64,000 bases of DNA from Halalkalibacter sp. APA_J-10(15) (GCF_023017105.1 NZ_JALKEV010000016.1:56207-120206); one strand, 5' to 3'; counted from the first letter of the stretch, positions 6,920-16,197 are shown. Numbers and translations are program-made. The notes: a model not told the origin generated them from the letters alone.

Positions 6920-8092
6920 TTATCCAAATATATTTTGTAAAAATAAGCGAACTACATCAGCCCCACCTATAATCGTTCCTAACGTACTACCTAAATTCGT
7001 TAATACGACCATTAACAGAATGCGTGTCACATTATTACGCCAAAATCCTTTTACAGTAAAAACATCGTCCGTCAAGGATTCAAAATCAGATACTTTAGGC
7101 TTTCGTTTAATCGCTTCGACTAACCCAGAAAACCAACCTGCTGCTAGCAATGGATACAGAGAACTAATTGGTGCAACTAGAAAAGCCGTTAAAATGGATA
7201 AAGGATGACCAAACGCTATAGCCGCACCTATTGCAGCAAATGTTCCATTCCACAGGATCCAGCTCCATGTTAAGTTCATTCCTATTTCAGGATTAGAGAA
7301 AAAGGCATACCCAATCATACTTAAAATCAAAATTGGAATCATCCATGCGATAACTTTAGGCGCTATCGATTTAGGAGGTCGTTTCATTAACGTTTTAATG
7401 TCATGATCATGTCGTATTTCTTCTTTTATACCAGGAACATGAGCTGCACCTAATACAGCCACAACCTTTTCACCCGGAGCTTGTTTTATCTTTTGAGCTA
7501 AGTACTGATCACGCTCATCTATTAATGGAACTTTCAGGCGTGGAAACGTTTCGGTAAATTCCGTTAACATTGAATTTAACATGTCTTTCGATTTCATCTT
7601 TTCAAGCTCTTGTTCGGAGATCTCATCTTTACTAAAAATACTGTACACTAATTGAGTTAACAGCTTAGCTCTCCCCCAAAAACCGACCCCATGCCAAATA
7701 CGAGCGAACGTAATTTGTATATTACGATCGGCTAAGACAAGCTTGGCATCAACTTCCTTTGCAGATTCTATACCTTGAATCATTTCCTGACCTGGCTTAA
7801 TCCCAAATTGTTTAGCCATTCTTCTCTGAAAGGATGAAACAATTAAATTCATAAGGAGAAGTGTTGATTTTTTCTCTTTGATCACTTTAAATACATCCAT
7901 ATCCTTCCATGAATTACCTTTCATAACTGAGTGGTAGCGCTGTTCATCAAGCTCCACACAAACGGAATCTGGTCGCTCAAGCTCTATTACCTCTTTCACT
8001 TGTTCTACGCTTTTCTTGGATATATGTGCAGTCCCTACAAGTATAATCTCTTTTCCATTGACGGTTAACCTCGTAATATATTCCTCTGACAT
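6920..8092 (-). CDS. TraB/PrgY-family membrane protein
   Basis: This 390-residue protein has a soluble N-terminal TraB domain (about 1-235) with conserved GTAH (VGTAHISKKSVEQV), VELDEQRY and LGAAHVPGI motifs. It is followed by about five membrane helices (about 250-385). This domain order matches TraB family proteins related to enterococcal PrgY/TraB, which dampen peptide pheromone signalling, and to the Tiki/GumN protease-like fold. In Bacillus the substrate is unknown. The glycine/histidine motifs suggest a metal-dependent hydrolase; that is family-based inference. The ATG lies about 11 bases after GGAGG. It is a single gene with its own terminator. Confidence 0.88.
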   Translation of the reverse strand: MSEEYITRLTVNGKEIILVGTAHISKKSVEQVKEVIELERPDSVCVELDEQRYHSVMKGNSWKDMDVFKVIKEKKSTLLLMNLIVSSFQRRMAKQFGIKPGQEMIQGIESAKEVDAKLVLADRNIQITFARIWHGVGFWGRAKLLTQLVYSIFSKDEISEQELEKMKSKDMLNSMLTEFTETFPRLKVPLIDERDQYLAQKIKQAPGEKVVAVLGAAHVPGIKEEIRHDHDIKTLMKRPPKSIAPKVIAWMIPILILSMIGYAFFSNPEIGMNLTWSWILWNGTFAAIGAAIAFGHPLSILTAFLVAPISSLYPLLAAGWFSGLVEAIKRKPKVSDFESLTDDVFTVKGFWRNNVTRILLMVVLTNLGSTLGTIIGGADVVRLFLQNIFG

Positions 8093-8210
8093 GTACGATA
8101 TGTCCTCCTCATTCTAACAAATACGATACAAAACGATTATGTACAATTTTCTCCTTCATTATATCATAGAACAATTCTGTTTATGAGTAGAAAGGATCTA
8201 TACTAATAAA

Positions 8211-8240
8211 AAGAAGCTAACCTCTTTTCAGTTAACTTCT
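8211..8240 (-). terminator. Terminator of the chemoreceptor-like gene
   Basis: AAGAAGCTAAC pairs with GTTAACTTCTT (one mismatch) across a 9-base loop. On the minus strand it is followed by TTTTTA, just past the stop at 8250. Confidence 0.8.
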
Positions 8241-8249
8241 TCTTAGTCA

Positions 8250-9248
8250 TCACACGATTGATTCTTCAACGATTACAGCCCAGCCTTTTCCTTTATAAGC
8301 ATTGTAGCCCTTTGTTAAGCTATATGCATATATGTTTGTGCCTTCAACTGTAAACCCTTGTTTCTCAGTACGTGAAAGGACCTTTTGTACCGCTTTAATT
8401 TCGCCTAAATTAGCTTGGAATACATCCGTTCGATTCTTTGATGCTATGACTTCACCTTTTGAATTAATTACGTATAATTTACTATTTTCATCAATTTTGA
8501 CTGAATCAATAATATCGTAAATATATTCCCAATTAAAGCGTGTCGTGAAAACACCAATCACTTCTCCTTCATCATCTAATACAGGACTCGAGTAATTCAT
8601 CGTATAGCCATCGACTACAGACGAATAGTACATATCTGTTACAAACACATCTTTGGTTTTTACAGTTTGTTGGAACCATTCACGATCAGCCATATTTTTA
8701 CCTATTTGATGATTGTTTTGAGCTGTTGCAACAATATTGCCTTCTAAATCGAGTACAAGTAAATCGTAATACACTTCATAAATCTGATGGATTTTTTGCA
8801 ATAACCCTTCAGCAAGCTGTTTACCTTCTTTTGACGGATTAAGTAAGCAATTTTTTACGACATTAAAGCTTGCCCATGCTTGAACATCACAATTCCGTTC
8901 AAATAAATTTCTATCAATTTTATCAATTGTATCAAAAGCAATATCTACCGTTCGAATCGCAATAATTTCGTTCGCCTTTTGCTGAATTCTCTGAATGAGC
9001 TCTTCGCTTTTTTGACTAGCCTTCAAACTATGCTCAGCAAATTTCTTGATCTCAGTAGCTACAACTGAAAATCCTCGTCCTGCTTCACCAGCTCGAGCAG
9101 CTTCAATCCCTGAATTTAATGCAAGTATGTTCGATTTCATCGAAATGTCTTGGATATCTCTCATAACATGTTCCATTTCCTGATTATCTTTCTTTAGTTC
9201 ATTCATCAATACCGACACATTTAACTGCTTTTCTACTAGCTCCTTCAT
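8250..9248 (-). CDS. Soluble MCP-like protein with N-terminal signalling domain and C-terminal Cache domain
   Basis: This 332-residue protein has no membrane helix or signal peptide. Residues about 15-100 contain the chemoreceptor hairpin tip ([20 protein letters not shown] followed by [16 protein letters not shown]), the part that contacts CheA and CheW. Residues about 130-330 form a Cache-type sensor domain ([32 protein letters not shown], then a [13 protein letters not shown] stretch). Classical receptors place an extracellular Cache first, so this is an inverted, cytoplasmic arrangement with a short signalling module. The ATG follows AGGGG. It has a strong terminator and no neighbouring chemotaxis genes. 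It probably senses an intracellular small molecule; whether it still couples to CheA is unknown. Confidence 0.85.
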   Translation of the reverse strand: MKELVEKQLNVSVLMNELKKDNQEMEHVMRDIQDISMKSNILALNSGIEAARAGEAGRGFSVVATEIKKFAEHSLKASQKSEELIQRIQQKANEIIAIRTVDIAFDTIDKIDRNLFERNCDVQAWASFNVVKNCLLNPSKEGKQLAEGLLQKIHQIYEVYYDLLVLDLEGNIVATAQNNHQIGKNMADREWFQQTVKTKDVFVTDMYYSSVVDGYTMNYSSPVLDDEGEVIGVFTTRFNWEYIYDIIDSVKIDENSKLYVINSKGEVIASKNRTDVFQANLGEIKAVQKVLSRTEKQGFTVEGTNIYAYSLTKGYNAYKGKGWAVIVEESIV

Positions 9249-9402
9249 CGTCTCTTCCCCTTATGTTCGAATTGTCGTTGTTCTCTTTATGCGACCCTGT
9301 CAAATTATATCATTTTTCTGATGGGAATTTTATCATTTTAGACAAGTATTTATAGCGGACATGCATATAGATGAAATAGATGAAGAAAGGAGGAGGAATA
9401 AA

Positions 9403-9849
9403 TTGACGTTAGTATTAATCAAAAAAAGTTGGTTGTATATCGCCATTGTTTTCCTGTGTACACTCGTTGGGGCTTACTTTTATTTTCAAACAAGCTTAGG
9501 TGCGATCACAACAGTTAAACCGATTGGTGATGAATTTGAGCTTCATATGGTTACAACTGAATTCAAAACGACCACAGAGGATGGTAGAGAAATTGAGTCA
9601 TATCGGTGGGATCCCGGAACCGTTTATATCCCAAAAGGAAAAGATATTACTCTTCGAATTTACGGTGTAAACGGGAAAGAGCACCCTTTCCAAATTGAAG
9701 GAACGAATGTTTCAGGTACGATAAGAAAAGGAGAAGAGACCGTCCTACAATTGCACTTTGAAGAAGAAGGTATTTATCGTTTAATTTGCACAGCACATTC
9801 AACGATTGATCATCATGGTCCAATGATTGCCTACTTAATAGTCGATTGA
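9403..9849 (+). CDS. Membrane-anchored cupredoxin-domain protein
   Basis: The TTG at 9403 follows AAAGGAGGAGG and is preferred over the upstream in-frame ATG at 9361, which has no Shine-Dalgarno. The product has 148 residues: one N-terminal membrane helix (about 10-28), then a beta-rich domain facing outward. Candidate copper ligands are His94 (GKEHPFQIEG), Cys129, His132 and Met141 (ICTAHST then HHGPM), a type-1 copper layout. There is only one Cys, so it is not a CuA subunit II of cytochrome oxidase, though the fold is the same. A role in extracytoplasmic electron transfer or copper handling is inferred. It is a single gene with a perfect terminator downstream. Confidence 0.82.
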   Translation: MTLVLIKKSWLYIAIVFLCTLVGAYFYFQTSLGAITTVKPIGDEFELHMVTTEFKTTTEDGREIESYRWDPGTVYIPKGKDITLRIYGVNGKEHPFQIEGTNVSGTIRKGEETVLQLHFEEEGIYRLICTAHSTIDHHGPMIAYLIVD

Positions 9850-9960
9850 TTAATAAATGAAAGATCTTTCCTTACACGTATCAAACATAACCGTTTCCTT
9901 AATTATTCATGGAAATATTCTATTTTGATCGATATGTAACTCTTCACTAGTTTCAATGTC

Positions 9961-10001
9961 GTTACGTCCAATTAATAAGAATACTTTTAATTGGACGTAA
10001 C
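9961..10001. terminator. Bidirectional terminator
   Basis: GTTACGTCCAATTA pairs perfectly with TAATTGGACGTAAC across a 13-base loop. It lies between convergent genes (the cupredoxin and IDEAL-domain genes). Confidence 0.8.
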
Positions 10002-10057
10002 AACAATATATAAGCATCCTTCTTTCAATTGCCAATTTCTATACTCCTATCTTATTA

Positions 10058-10423
10058 TTACTTCTTCGCAAACCTAGAAAAAGTCTCTTGATTTTTTATT
10101 ACATCCAAAAATTCTCCTTTTTTCACTTTTGATGAAAGTTTGTCAAACCACTCTCGATCTCGAGTGCTTAATGCTAAATCAATTAAATTTGTCATCTCAT
10201 CTTTTGTCCAACGGTCCGTCATTGAGTAAATTTGCAACTCTTTTTCATCAATACGCACAATTTTCCCTATTAACTTCTTGTTGTCAGATATTAATACCCG
10301 CACTTTTATGAATGTCTGATACACCTCTTCATGCTCGACATATCCATGAACTAATTCACCAATCATTGTTTTGCCTCGTACCCAATCGCCGATTTGAGGA
10401 CGCTTATAATACCTTTTGCTCAT
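10058..10423 (-). CDS. IDEAL-domain protein
   Basis: The ATG at 10423 (MSKRYYKRPQIGDWVRGK) has a purine-rich GGTGAG upstream and is preferred over the ATG at 10456, which has none. The 121-residue product has a beta-rich N-terminal region (about 8-75) and a C-terminal IDEAL motif seen as LIDLALSTRDREWFDKLS. The IDEAL motif is a short helical module found at the C-terminus of several Bacillus proteins, often in regulatory or adaptor proteins such as ComK control factors. The precise role here is unknown. It is monocistronic. Confidence 0.8.
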   Translation of the reverse strand: MSKRYYKRPQIGDWVRGKTMIGELVHGYVEHEEVYQTFIKVRVLISDNKKLIGKIVRIDEKELQIYSMTDRWTKDEMTNLIDLALSTRDREWFDKLSSKVKKGEFLDVIKNQETFSRFAKK

Positions 10424-10548
10424 TAATCTCACCAGCCTTCCGAAATAAATGTCCATGAATGTCTATACGGCATTATATTCATAAACAAATTCTATTTCTT
10501 GTGCATTCACCCAATAAGTAAAAGAAGATAGTACCTTTTCGATCATAA

Positions 10549-10563
10549 TTGTAAACGCTAACA
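10549..10563 (+). promoter_or_regulatory. cre-like CcpA site upstream of the HAD phosphatase gene
   Basis: TTGTAAACGCTAACA matches the consensus WTGNAANCGNWNNCW at every position. It lies 113 bp before the ATG at 10676, in a region that also carries the promoter area of the divergent IDEAL gene. Confidence 0.55.
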
Positions 10564-10675
10564 GATTTTTTGAAATAAAAATAAGTGCATGCAGCGTGAA
10601 ATTTCTATATTTTATCGTTATGATGTAAAAAGGATTGATTACAATATATATAAAGACAGTTAGGAGTCTACGAAA

Positions 10676-11530
10676 ATGAAAATCATTGCAACTGATTTAG
10701 ACGGTACTTTATTAAACGAGAAGCATATGATTAGCGAGGAAAATGCCGCTGCAATTCGAAAAGCCCAAAAATCAGGGATTGAAGTCGTTGTTGCAACAGG
10801 GCGTTCTTTTAGTGCCGCTTATAAACCTCTACAACAAGCCGAATTAAATTGTCCAATTATTTGTTTAAATGGGGCTCAAATTTATACTTTAGAGCAAGAG
10901 TTAATTTACAATGCTCCATTAGAACGATCTTCCTGCTTTCAAATTCAAAAAGCTTGCCATGAAGAAGGAATGTATTTTGAAGTATTTACAAACAAAGGTG
11001 GATATTCCGATAGCCGTGATAAATTTGTCCAGGTTATGGTTGATATTACGCTATCTGCAAACCCTGAATTAAAGCGTGAAGATGTGGAAACATTAGCTAA
11101 GCAACGTTTTCAAGATGAAGAAATTGAAGTGATCCAAAACTTTGAAAAATTATTTAATAACACTGAAATTATTCCGTACAAAATTTTAGCATTCTCTATA
11201 TTTGATCATGAGCTAGAAGCTGTTCGTAATCAATTGAAAGACCATGATCAACTAACGATTACCTCCTCAGGTTTCTCTAATTTAGAGTTTAATCATCCGA
11301 AAGCTCAAAAAGGAATTGCATTGTCCTATTATGCCAATCAAAAAGGAATGAACATGAGTGATGTGATGGCGATTGGAGATAACTTTAACGATGAATCAAT
11401 GATTTCAATGGCTGGATGGGGTGTTGCTATGGGGAACGCCGAGGATGGAATTAAAGAAATTAGTAACTATGTAACAAAGACAAATATTGAAAATGGCGTC
11501 GCACATGCGATTGAGGAAATGCTCTCATAA
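10676..11530 (+). CDS. Cof-type HAD-IIB sugar-phosphate phosphatase
   Basis: This 284-residue protein carries the HAD motifs: motif I DLDGTLLNE near the N-terminus (nucleophile Asp7, acid/base Asp9), motif II ATGRS, motif III Lys in the HPKAQKGIAL stretch, and motif IV GDNFNDESM. The long insertion between motifs II and III is the IIB cap that gives specificity. Enzymes of this type dephosphorylate sugar phosphates, flavin or pyridoxal phosphates. The nearest functional analogues in Bacillus (YwpJ, YcsE, YkrA types) have broad specificity. A perfect cre site upstream suggests a link to carbon metabolism. It is a single gene followed by a strong terminator. Confidence 0.93.
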   Translation: MKIIATDLDGTLLNEKHMISEENAAAIRKAQKSGIEVVVATGRSFSAAYKPLQQAELNCPIICLNGAQIYTLEQELIYNAPLERSSCFQIQKACHEEGMYFEVFTNKGGYSDSRDKFVQVMVDITLSANPELKREDVETLAKQRFQDEEIEVIQNFEKLFNNTEIIPYKILAFSIFDHELEAVRNQLKDHDQLTITSSGFSNLEFNHPKAQKGIALSYYANQKGMNMSDVMAIGDNFNDESMISMAGWGVAMGNAEDGIKEISNYVTKTNIENGVAHAIEEMLS

Positions 11531-11593
11531 AAAAACGCGTATCGGCCTTTTCTTATTTGCGTAGTATTATGCGGGATTGAGTCTTTATGAAAA

Positions 11594-11641
11594 TGCCCCT
11601 GAAAAAGTTTGTTTTATTTTTTTCAGGGGCATGAAAACAAT
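11594..11641 (+). terminator. Intrinsic terminator
   Basis: TGCCCCTGAAAAA pairs with TTTTTTCAGGGGCA around a T-rich loop, downstream of the HAD gene and before the convergent ThuA-like gene. It resembles the CTGAAAAAGT terminators elsewhere in the window. Confidence 0.8.
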
Positions 11642-11665
11642 TAATTTCAGTGTCCTTCTACCCTA

Positions 11666-12325
11666 TCAACCGTTTTCACCTAAACACCAAACGATAATGT
11701 TCTTCATCATTTGTTGCATGTAAGGATGTAACAAAGCTTCACGACAATGAGAAGGTGTGAAACAAGCAACACGTCCTTTCCCATATCGATGATGCCAACC
11801 GGCTACTGCTTCACCATCGTCAGAAACACTACGAAGGAAAACAGTCGTATCATTCTCTACAAATGATACGAAATAATGTTCATCCCAAACTTCATAGCTC
11901 GCCAAACCTTTTGTAAAAGGATGATGACTAACCGGCTCATACGTCACATTTGCTTGTGGTGGATGGTATGTAAAATACCCACGTAGCATTTTTATATAGG
12001 TGTCAATGTTATCATATGAAGCTAATCCCGAATGCCATGCAAACCAACTTCCGCCCCCCTCAGCATATGATGCAATACTCTTGGCCACCTCATCATCCAT
12101 CCAATAAATCACTTTACCATCTTCAGGGTTTAAACGATTTTCCTTTGAAAGAATGACAACATCTGGCTCCATTTTGAGATCTTCTATTAATGTGTCAACA
12201 GATCGGATAACAAATGTAACATCCGTCTCTACCTTCAATTGCTTCATAACTAATGACAACGATTCTTTCATTAGGTCCAATTCATGATAATAATCACCTA
12301 AATATGCAAAGATTTTCTTAGACAT
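11666..12325 (-). CDS. ThuA-like (trehalose-utilisation fold) protein
   Basis: This 219-residue soluble protein has the class-I amidotransferase-like fold of ThuA proteins. Conserved parts are DVVILSKENRL, EGGGSWFAWHSGLASY, LRGYFTYHPPQANVTYEP, HHPFTKGL and YGKGRVACFTP. ThuA-like proteins occur in sugar and disaccharide catabolism; the reaction is not established for most of them. The ATG follows AGGTGATAGA. The gene lies 27 bp downstream of the MFS exporter gene on the same strand, so the two may be cotranscribed. A link between sugar metabolism and the exporter is not evident from the sequence. Confidence 0.85.
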   Translation of the reverse strand: MSKKIFAYLGDYYHELDLMKESLSLVMKQLKVETDVTFVIRSVDTLIEDLKMEPDVVILSKENRLNPEDGKVIYWMDDEVAKSIASYAEGGGSWFAWHSGLASYDNIDTYIKMLRGYFTYHPPQANVTYEPVSHHPFTKGLASYEVWDEHYFVSFVENDTTVFLRSVSDDGEAVAGWHHRYGKGRVACFTPSHCREALLHPYMQQMMKNIIVWCLGENG

Positions 12326-12352
12326 TCTATCACCTCATTGAATGTTCGATCT

Positions 12353-13795
12353 TTATTTGTAAGACTCCTCACTAGCTTTTTCATTTAATGCATCCTCATC
12401 ATTAATATGAGCAGGCTTATCATATTTAATGAAAAATGCCAGAATAAATGTGAATAATGTTAAAATAGCTAAGAGCAAAAAGGAAACATTTGCACCAAAG
12501 ATATCTGGATTTGAAATTCCTGCATTACTTGATACACTTTCCTTTGTTGTTGTCATGACTGATACTAACAATGCCGTACCTACAGAAGAGGCGATCATTT
12601 TCATCGTGTTATCCATCGCAGCCCCGTGTGGTATTAACCGCTTAGGAATTTGATTTAATGCAGCAGTTGCTACAGGCATCATCACCATAGACAGACCAAA
12701 CATTCGAATAGCGAACATAACAGTCAAATAAGTAAACGACGTTTCAGGACCTAAAATTGCAAAGGCAAATGTCGATACTGTTAATATCGTAAGGCCGATA
12801 TATACTAACCATTTCGCTCCGTATTTATCAAATATTCTCCCTGTAATTGGTGACATCATCCCCATTATGAGCGCTCCTGGTAAGAGAGCCAGTCCTGATT
12901 CAAAGGCAGTAAAATCTCTCATATTTTGCATATACAAAGGTATTAATGTTTCTGTACCAATTAACCCCATAAAACCAACCATACCAATAAGAACGGCGTA
13001 AGGAAAAATCTTAAATGTAAAAACACGAAACTCTAACATTGGATATGTTAGTTTCAGCTGTCTTGTTACAAATAATATAATGAAAATAAGACCGATAATT
13101 AGGATGATAATGGTCATGGGATCGAGCCAACCATTATTACCTGCACTCGTAAATCCATATAATAATCCACCAAAGCCAAACGACGAGAAAATGATGGAAA
13201 GTATGTCTACTTTCGATTTTTTTTGTTCAGTTACATTTTTTAATGCAAACACTGCAATAAAAATGTCAATAATAGCGATAGGCAATATGATATAAAATAA
13301 TACACGCCATGAATAATGACTCGTCACCCACCCCGAAAGAGCAGGCCCAATAGCAGGGGCAAATGAAATTACTAAGCCAATTAAGCCCATTATTGCTCCC
13401 CGCTTGCGAACGGGAAAAATGAGCAGAAAAACGGTTGTCATTAAAGGTAACATGATTCCAGCTCCCGCCGACTGGATCATCCTCCCCACTAATAGCATCT
13501 CAAAGTTCGGTGCAACACCTGCAAAAAGAGTCCCAAATGCAAAGATACTCATCGCACTTATGAAAAGCTGTCTAGTCGTAAATCGTTCAATTAAAAAAGC
13601 ACTTATTGGAATCATAATACCATTAACAAGCATAAAAACAGTCGTCAACCATTGAGCACTGTTTTCTGTCACACCCATTTCAGTCATGATAGGTGGAATT
13701 GCCGTTATCATTAACGTTTGATTTAAAATTGCAATAAATGACCCTGCTAATAATAAAGCGACAATTGTTTTTCTGTTATATGCTGGTATGCTCAT
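12353..13795 (-). CDS. DHA2-family (EmrB/QacA) multidrug MFS exporter
   Basis: The ATG at 13795 follows GGAGAGGGG and is preferred to the upstream in-frame start at 13825. The 480-residue product has about 14 membrane helices, typical of drug/proton antiporters of the DHA2 family. Motifs include LAGSFIAILNQTLMITAIPP in helix 1, ERFTTRQLF (motif A), GRMIQSAGAGIMLPLM (motif B) and GPALSGWV (motif C, antiporter signature). The C-terminus is hydrophilic. Substrates are probably hydrophobic drugs or cations; the specific one is unknown. No regulator is adjacent, and the ThuA-like gene follows closely. Confidence 0.92.
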   Translation of the reverse strand: MSIPAYNRKTIVALLLAGSFIAILNQTLMITAIPPIMTEMGVTENSAQWLTTVFMLVNGIMIPISAFLIERFTTRQLFISAMSIFAFGTLFAGVAPNFEMLLVGRMIQSAGAGIMLPLMTTVFLLIFPVRKRGAIMGLIGLVISFAPAIGPALSGWVTSHYSWRVLFYIILPIAIIDIFIAVFALKNVTEQKKSKVDILSIIFSSFGFGGLLYGFTSAGNNGWLDPMTIIILIIGLIFIILFVTRQLKLTYPMLEFRVFTFKIFPYAVLIGMVGFMGLIGTETLIPLYMQNMRDFTAFESGLALLPGALIMGMMSPITGRIFDKYGAKWLVYIGLTILTVSTFAFAILGPETSFTYLTVMFAIRMFGLSMVMMPVATAALNQIPKRLIPHGAAMDNTMKMIASSVGTALLVSVMTTTKESVSSNAGISNPDIFGANVSFLLLAILTLFTFILAFFIKYDKPAHINDEDALNEKASEESYK

Positions 13796-14002
13796 AGCTT
13801 CCCCTCTCCTATTCCATTCAATCAATATATAAGTTCAACTTCAATAGCGTACACGAATCTCAAACTTATTTCTAATATAACGCTTAAAATGTTGGTTTTT
13901 TTACACCAGTAAATATTTCAAATAATTACCACCATTTTTTTTAACAAATTTCATAATACTACAAATAGAAATAACACTATTCATAAAGGAGTACACACAG
14001 CT

Positions 14003-14917
14003 ATGAAAAAAATGAAATGGATAACGATTGTATTGACATTGTTATTATTCACTGCTTGTAACCAGGCTGATGAAGCACGTAATGGCAACATGCAAAATAG
14101 AGGGACGATTGGTCAACTCTCAAGCGATTATACAACGGAGTCAAGTGAAGAGTTCCCTCATACAAAACCAATTCAATTACAGCACGCAAAATATGATTAT
14201 ACGGTTCAAAATTCCCAAGAAATTACTCGCGCTGAAATCGAAAAGGTGCTGCCAACAGATGTCTTACAACAGCTCCCCCAAAACATTCGTCATATTACCG
14301 TTGAAGACTTAGAACGATTTATTCCAGAAGGAGCAACACAGCTATCTCCTGAACAGATAATGGAACGAATCCAACAAGGGGGAGGACATGGTCATGTCCA
14401 ACAGCCTACTCAACCCGAGAGACCACAACAAGGTCCTGATCAGCAACGACCTGAGGCGCCCGATGAAACAACTGAACAACAACCAGATCAAGAAACTGAG
14501 CAGCCAGAGCAAGAGGATACCGAACAACAAACAGAAGGAATTAGCGAGGTCGAGCAACAAGTTATTGATTTAACGAATCAAGAAAGGCGTAATAATGGAC
14601 TCCCAGAACTACAAGCTGATTCATCATTGAGTCATGTTGCAAGGGAAAAATCAAGAGATATGCAACAAAATAATTACTTCTCGCACACAAGTCCAACATA
14701 CGGATCTCCATTTGACATGATGCGTGATTATGGCGTTTCCTATAATTCAGCAGGAGAAAATATTGCTCAAGGCCAACGTTCTGCTCAGGAAGTTGTTCAA
14801 GCATGGATGAACAGCGAAGGTCATCGTGCCAATATTTTAAGCAATGATTTTACTCATATAGGCGTTGGATACATTGAACAAGGAAACTATTGGACACAAA
14901 TGTTTATTAGCCGATAA
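14003..14917 (+). CDS. CAP/SCP-domain lipoprotein (YkwD-like)
   Basis: This 304-residue protein begins with a lipoprotein signal peptide ending in the lipobox LFTAC, so Cys19 is the likely lipidated residue. A long Gln/Glu/Pro-rich linker (about 120-180) leads to a C-terminal CAP domain (about 183-303) with the motifs LTNQERRNNGLPELQ, FSHTSPTYGSPFDMM, GENIAQGQ and HRANILSNDFTHIGVGY. Bacterial CAP domains of the YkwD type are secreted; their molecular role in Bacillus is not settled. The low-complexity linker probably lets the domain span the cell wall. The Shine-Dalgarno AAGGAG precedes the ATG. It is a single gene with a terminator. Confidence 0.9.
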   Translation: MKKMKWITIVLTLLLFTACNQADEARNGNMQNRGTIGQLSSDYTTESSEEFPHTKPIQLQHAKYDYTVQNSQEITRAEIEKVLPTDVLQQLPQNIRHITVEDLERFIPEGATQLSPEQIMERIQQGGGHGHVQQPTQPERPQQGPDQQRPEAPDETTEQQPDQETEQPEQEDTEQQTEGISEVEQQVIDLTNQERRNNGLPELQADSSLSHVAREKSRDMQQNNYFSHTSPTYGSPFDMMRDYGVSYNSAGENIAQGQRSAQEVVQAWMNSEGHRANILSNDFTHIGVGYIEQGNYWTQMFISR

Positions 14918-14925
14918 AAACAGAA

Positions 14926-14970
14926 AGAGGCTGGGATATAAGTTTTTTATATTTTTATGTCCCAGCCTCT
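14926..14970 (+). terminator. Terminator of the CAP lipoprotein gene
   Basis: AGAGGCTGGGA pairs with TCCCAGCCTCT, enclosing a T-rich 23-base loop. It starts nine bases after the stop codon. Confidence 0.8.
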
Positions 14971-14971
14971 C

Positions 14972-15020
14972 AGCCTGTCGACAAAGTCTCGTAAAAGCGA
15001 AACTGTCGATAGGCTTTTTA
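14972..15020 (+). terminator. Second hairpin followed by T-run
   Basis: AGCCTGTCGACA pairs with TGTCGATAGGCT (one G-T pair) and is followed by TTTTTAT. It stands in tandem with the preceding terminator. Confidence 0.7.
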
Positions 15021-15142
15021 TGGTTAATGAAAAATTGCTGCGATTCCGCTTTTCACCTCTCTGCGCTTCGATAACAATTGACAGAATTCGATTTGAATCT
15101 TATAACTAAAATAAGAGATTAACGATCAAGGGGGAAATAAAG

Positions 15143-15718
15143 ATGGAACCAAAAAAAGACACTAAAGATATTTTTCTTAAAACAGCATCAAGGCTATTCA
15201 GGCACCAAGGCTATCATGCTACGGGTATGAATCAGATCATAAAAGAAAGTAAAAAGCCCAAAGGTTCGCTCTATCATTTCTTTCCAAATGGAAAAGAAGA
15301 GCTTGCAATTGAAGCCGTCCTTATGACAAGAAAATCTTCTTCTGAGCATTTGAAGAAAACGATAGAGCCCTATCAATGTCCGGTTGAAGCCATCCAAGCT
15401 CTATTTCGCCATTTTGAAAAAGAGCTTGATATCGATTATATAAAGGAAGGTGGTCCAGCCCCAATTGGATTACTGACATTAGAGACAGCATCGATGAGTC
15501 AAGAATTAAGATCCGTTTGTCGTGACACTTATTATGAGTGGCAATCCATTCTTGAACAGAAATTTATCAAGTGTGGGCTATCCAAAAAGGTTGCTGCTGA
15601 GAAAAGTGTTACAACCATTGTCTTAATGGAAGGTGCTGTTACACTATCAATTGCGAATCAATCGACAGAACCTTTTTCAATTGTTTCAAAACAGCTTTTT
15701 CATTTGTTTAATAATTAA
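15143..15718 (+). CDS. TetR/AcrR-family transcriptional regulator (YxaF/LmrA type)
   Basis: This 191-residue protein has an N-terminal helix-turn-helix domain (about 8-55: FLKTASRLFRHQGYHATGMN, then KPKGSLYHFFPNGKEEL) and a C-terminal ligand-binding helical domain. The SLYHFFPNGKEEL stretch with a proline and Gly after Phe is typical of the YxaF/LmrA/QdoR branch, which represses drug efflux or flavonoid oxygenase genes in Bacillus. The ATG follows AAGGGGG. No obvious target gene is adjacent: the next gene is a zinc-ribbon membrane protein on the same strand. Repression of its own promoter is likely. Confidence 0.9.
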   Translation: MEPKKDTKDIFLKTASRLFRHQGYHATGMNQIIKESKKPKGSLYHFFPNGKEELAIEAVLMTRKSSSEHLKKTIEPYQCPVEAIQALFRHFEKELDIDYIKEGGPAPIGLLTLETASMSQELRSVCRDTYYEWQSILEQKFIKCGLSKKVAAEKSVTTIVLMEGAVTLSIANQSTEPFSIVSKQLFHLFNN

Positions 15719-15859
15719 TGGTAAGCATCTTAATAAGACGTCCTTCCATATATAGAAATGCTTCTTTTTGTACAAACAATCATAAATACCAGAAATCATA
15801 TTCCTAATTATATGATAGAATGACAACTACTTTCACAGATAGTTTAGGAGATGAACAAA

Positions 15860-16162
15860 ATGACTCTTTTTCTTTTTGGTCTAGGAGTGCTAAATATATT
15901 AATAGGTCTCATTATTGGTTTTTTCTCGGGTACTTTTTTAGGCTTTCTCACATACACATTTATGTCTATTTTGCTATCATCTATTCTTTTTTCTTTCGGC
16001 ACAATTATTGATAAGCAAGAGCAGATAATAAGTCTAAACAGGCAGCATTCTTCACTACTCAAAGAGCTTATTCCGACAAACACTATTCAATGTACAAACT
16101 GTCAATATGAATTCGAGTCTTGGATTAACTCTTGCCCGAAATGCGGATTCAAAAACAAATAG
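15860..16162 (+). CDS. Small membrane protein with C-terminal zinc ribbon
   Basis: Two ATGs are possible; the one at 15860 lies nine bases after AGGAG and is preferred to that at 15851, which is only a few bases from it. The 100-residue product has two membrane helices (about 2-50), a short helical linker and a C-terminal zinc ribbon with two CxxC pairs (IQCTNCQYEFESW and SCPKCGFKNK). Such membrane-tethered zinc ribbons are common in Bacillus and their function is unknown. It converges on the MATE exporter gene. Confidence 0.75.
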   Translation: MTLFLFGLGVLNILIGLIIGFFSGTFLGFLTYTFMSILLSSILFSFGTIIDKQEQIISLNRQHSSLLKELIPTNTIQCTNCQYEFESWINSCPKCGFKNK

Positions 16163-16197
16163 CACTTTGTATAAAAAGCTTAACATTCACCTTGATC

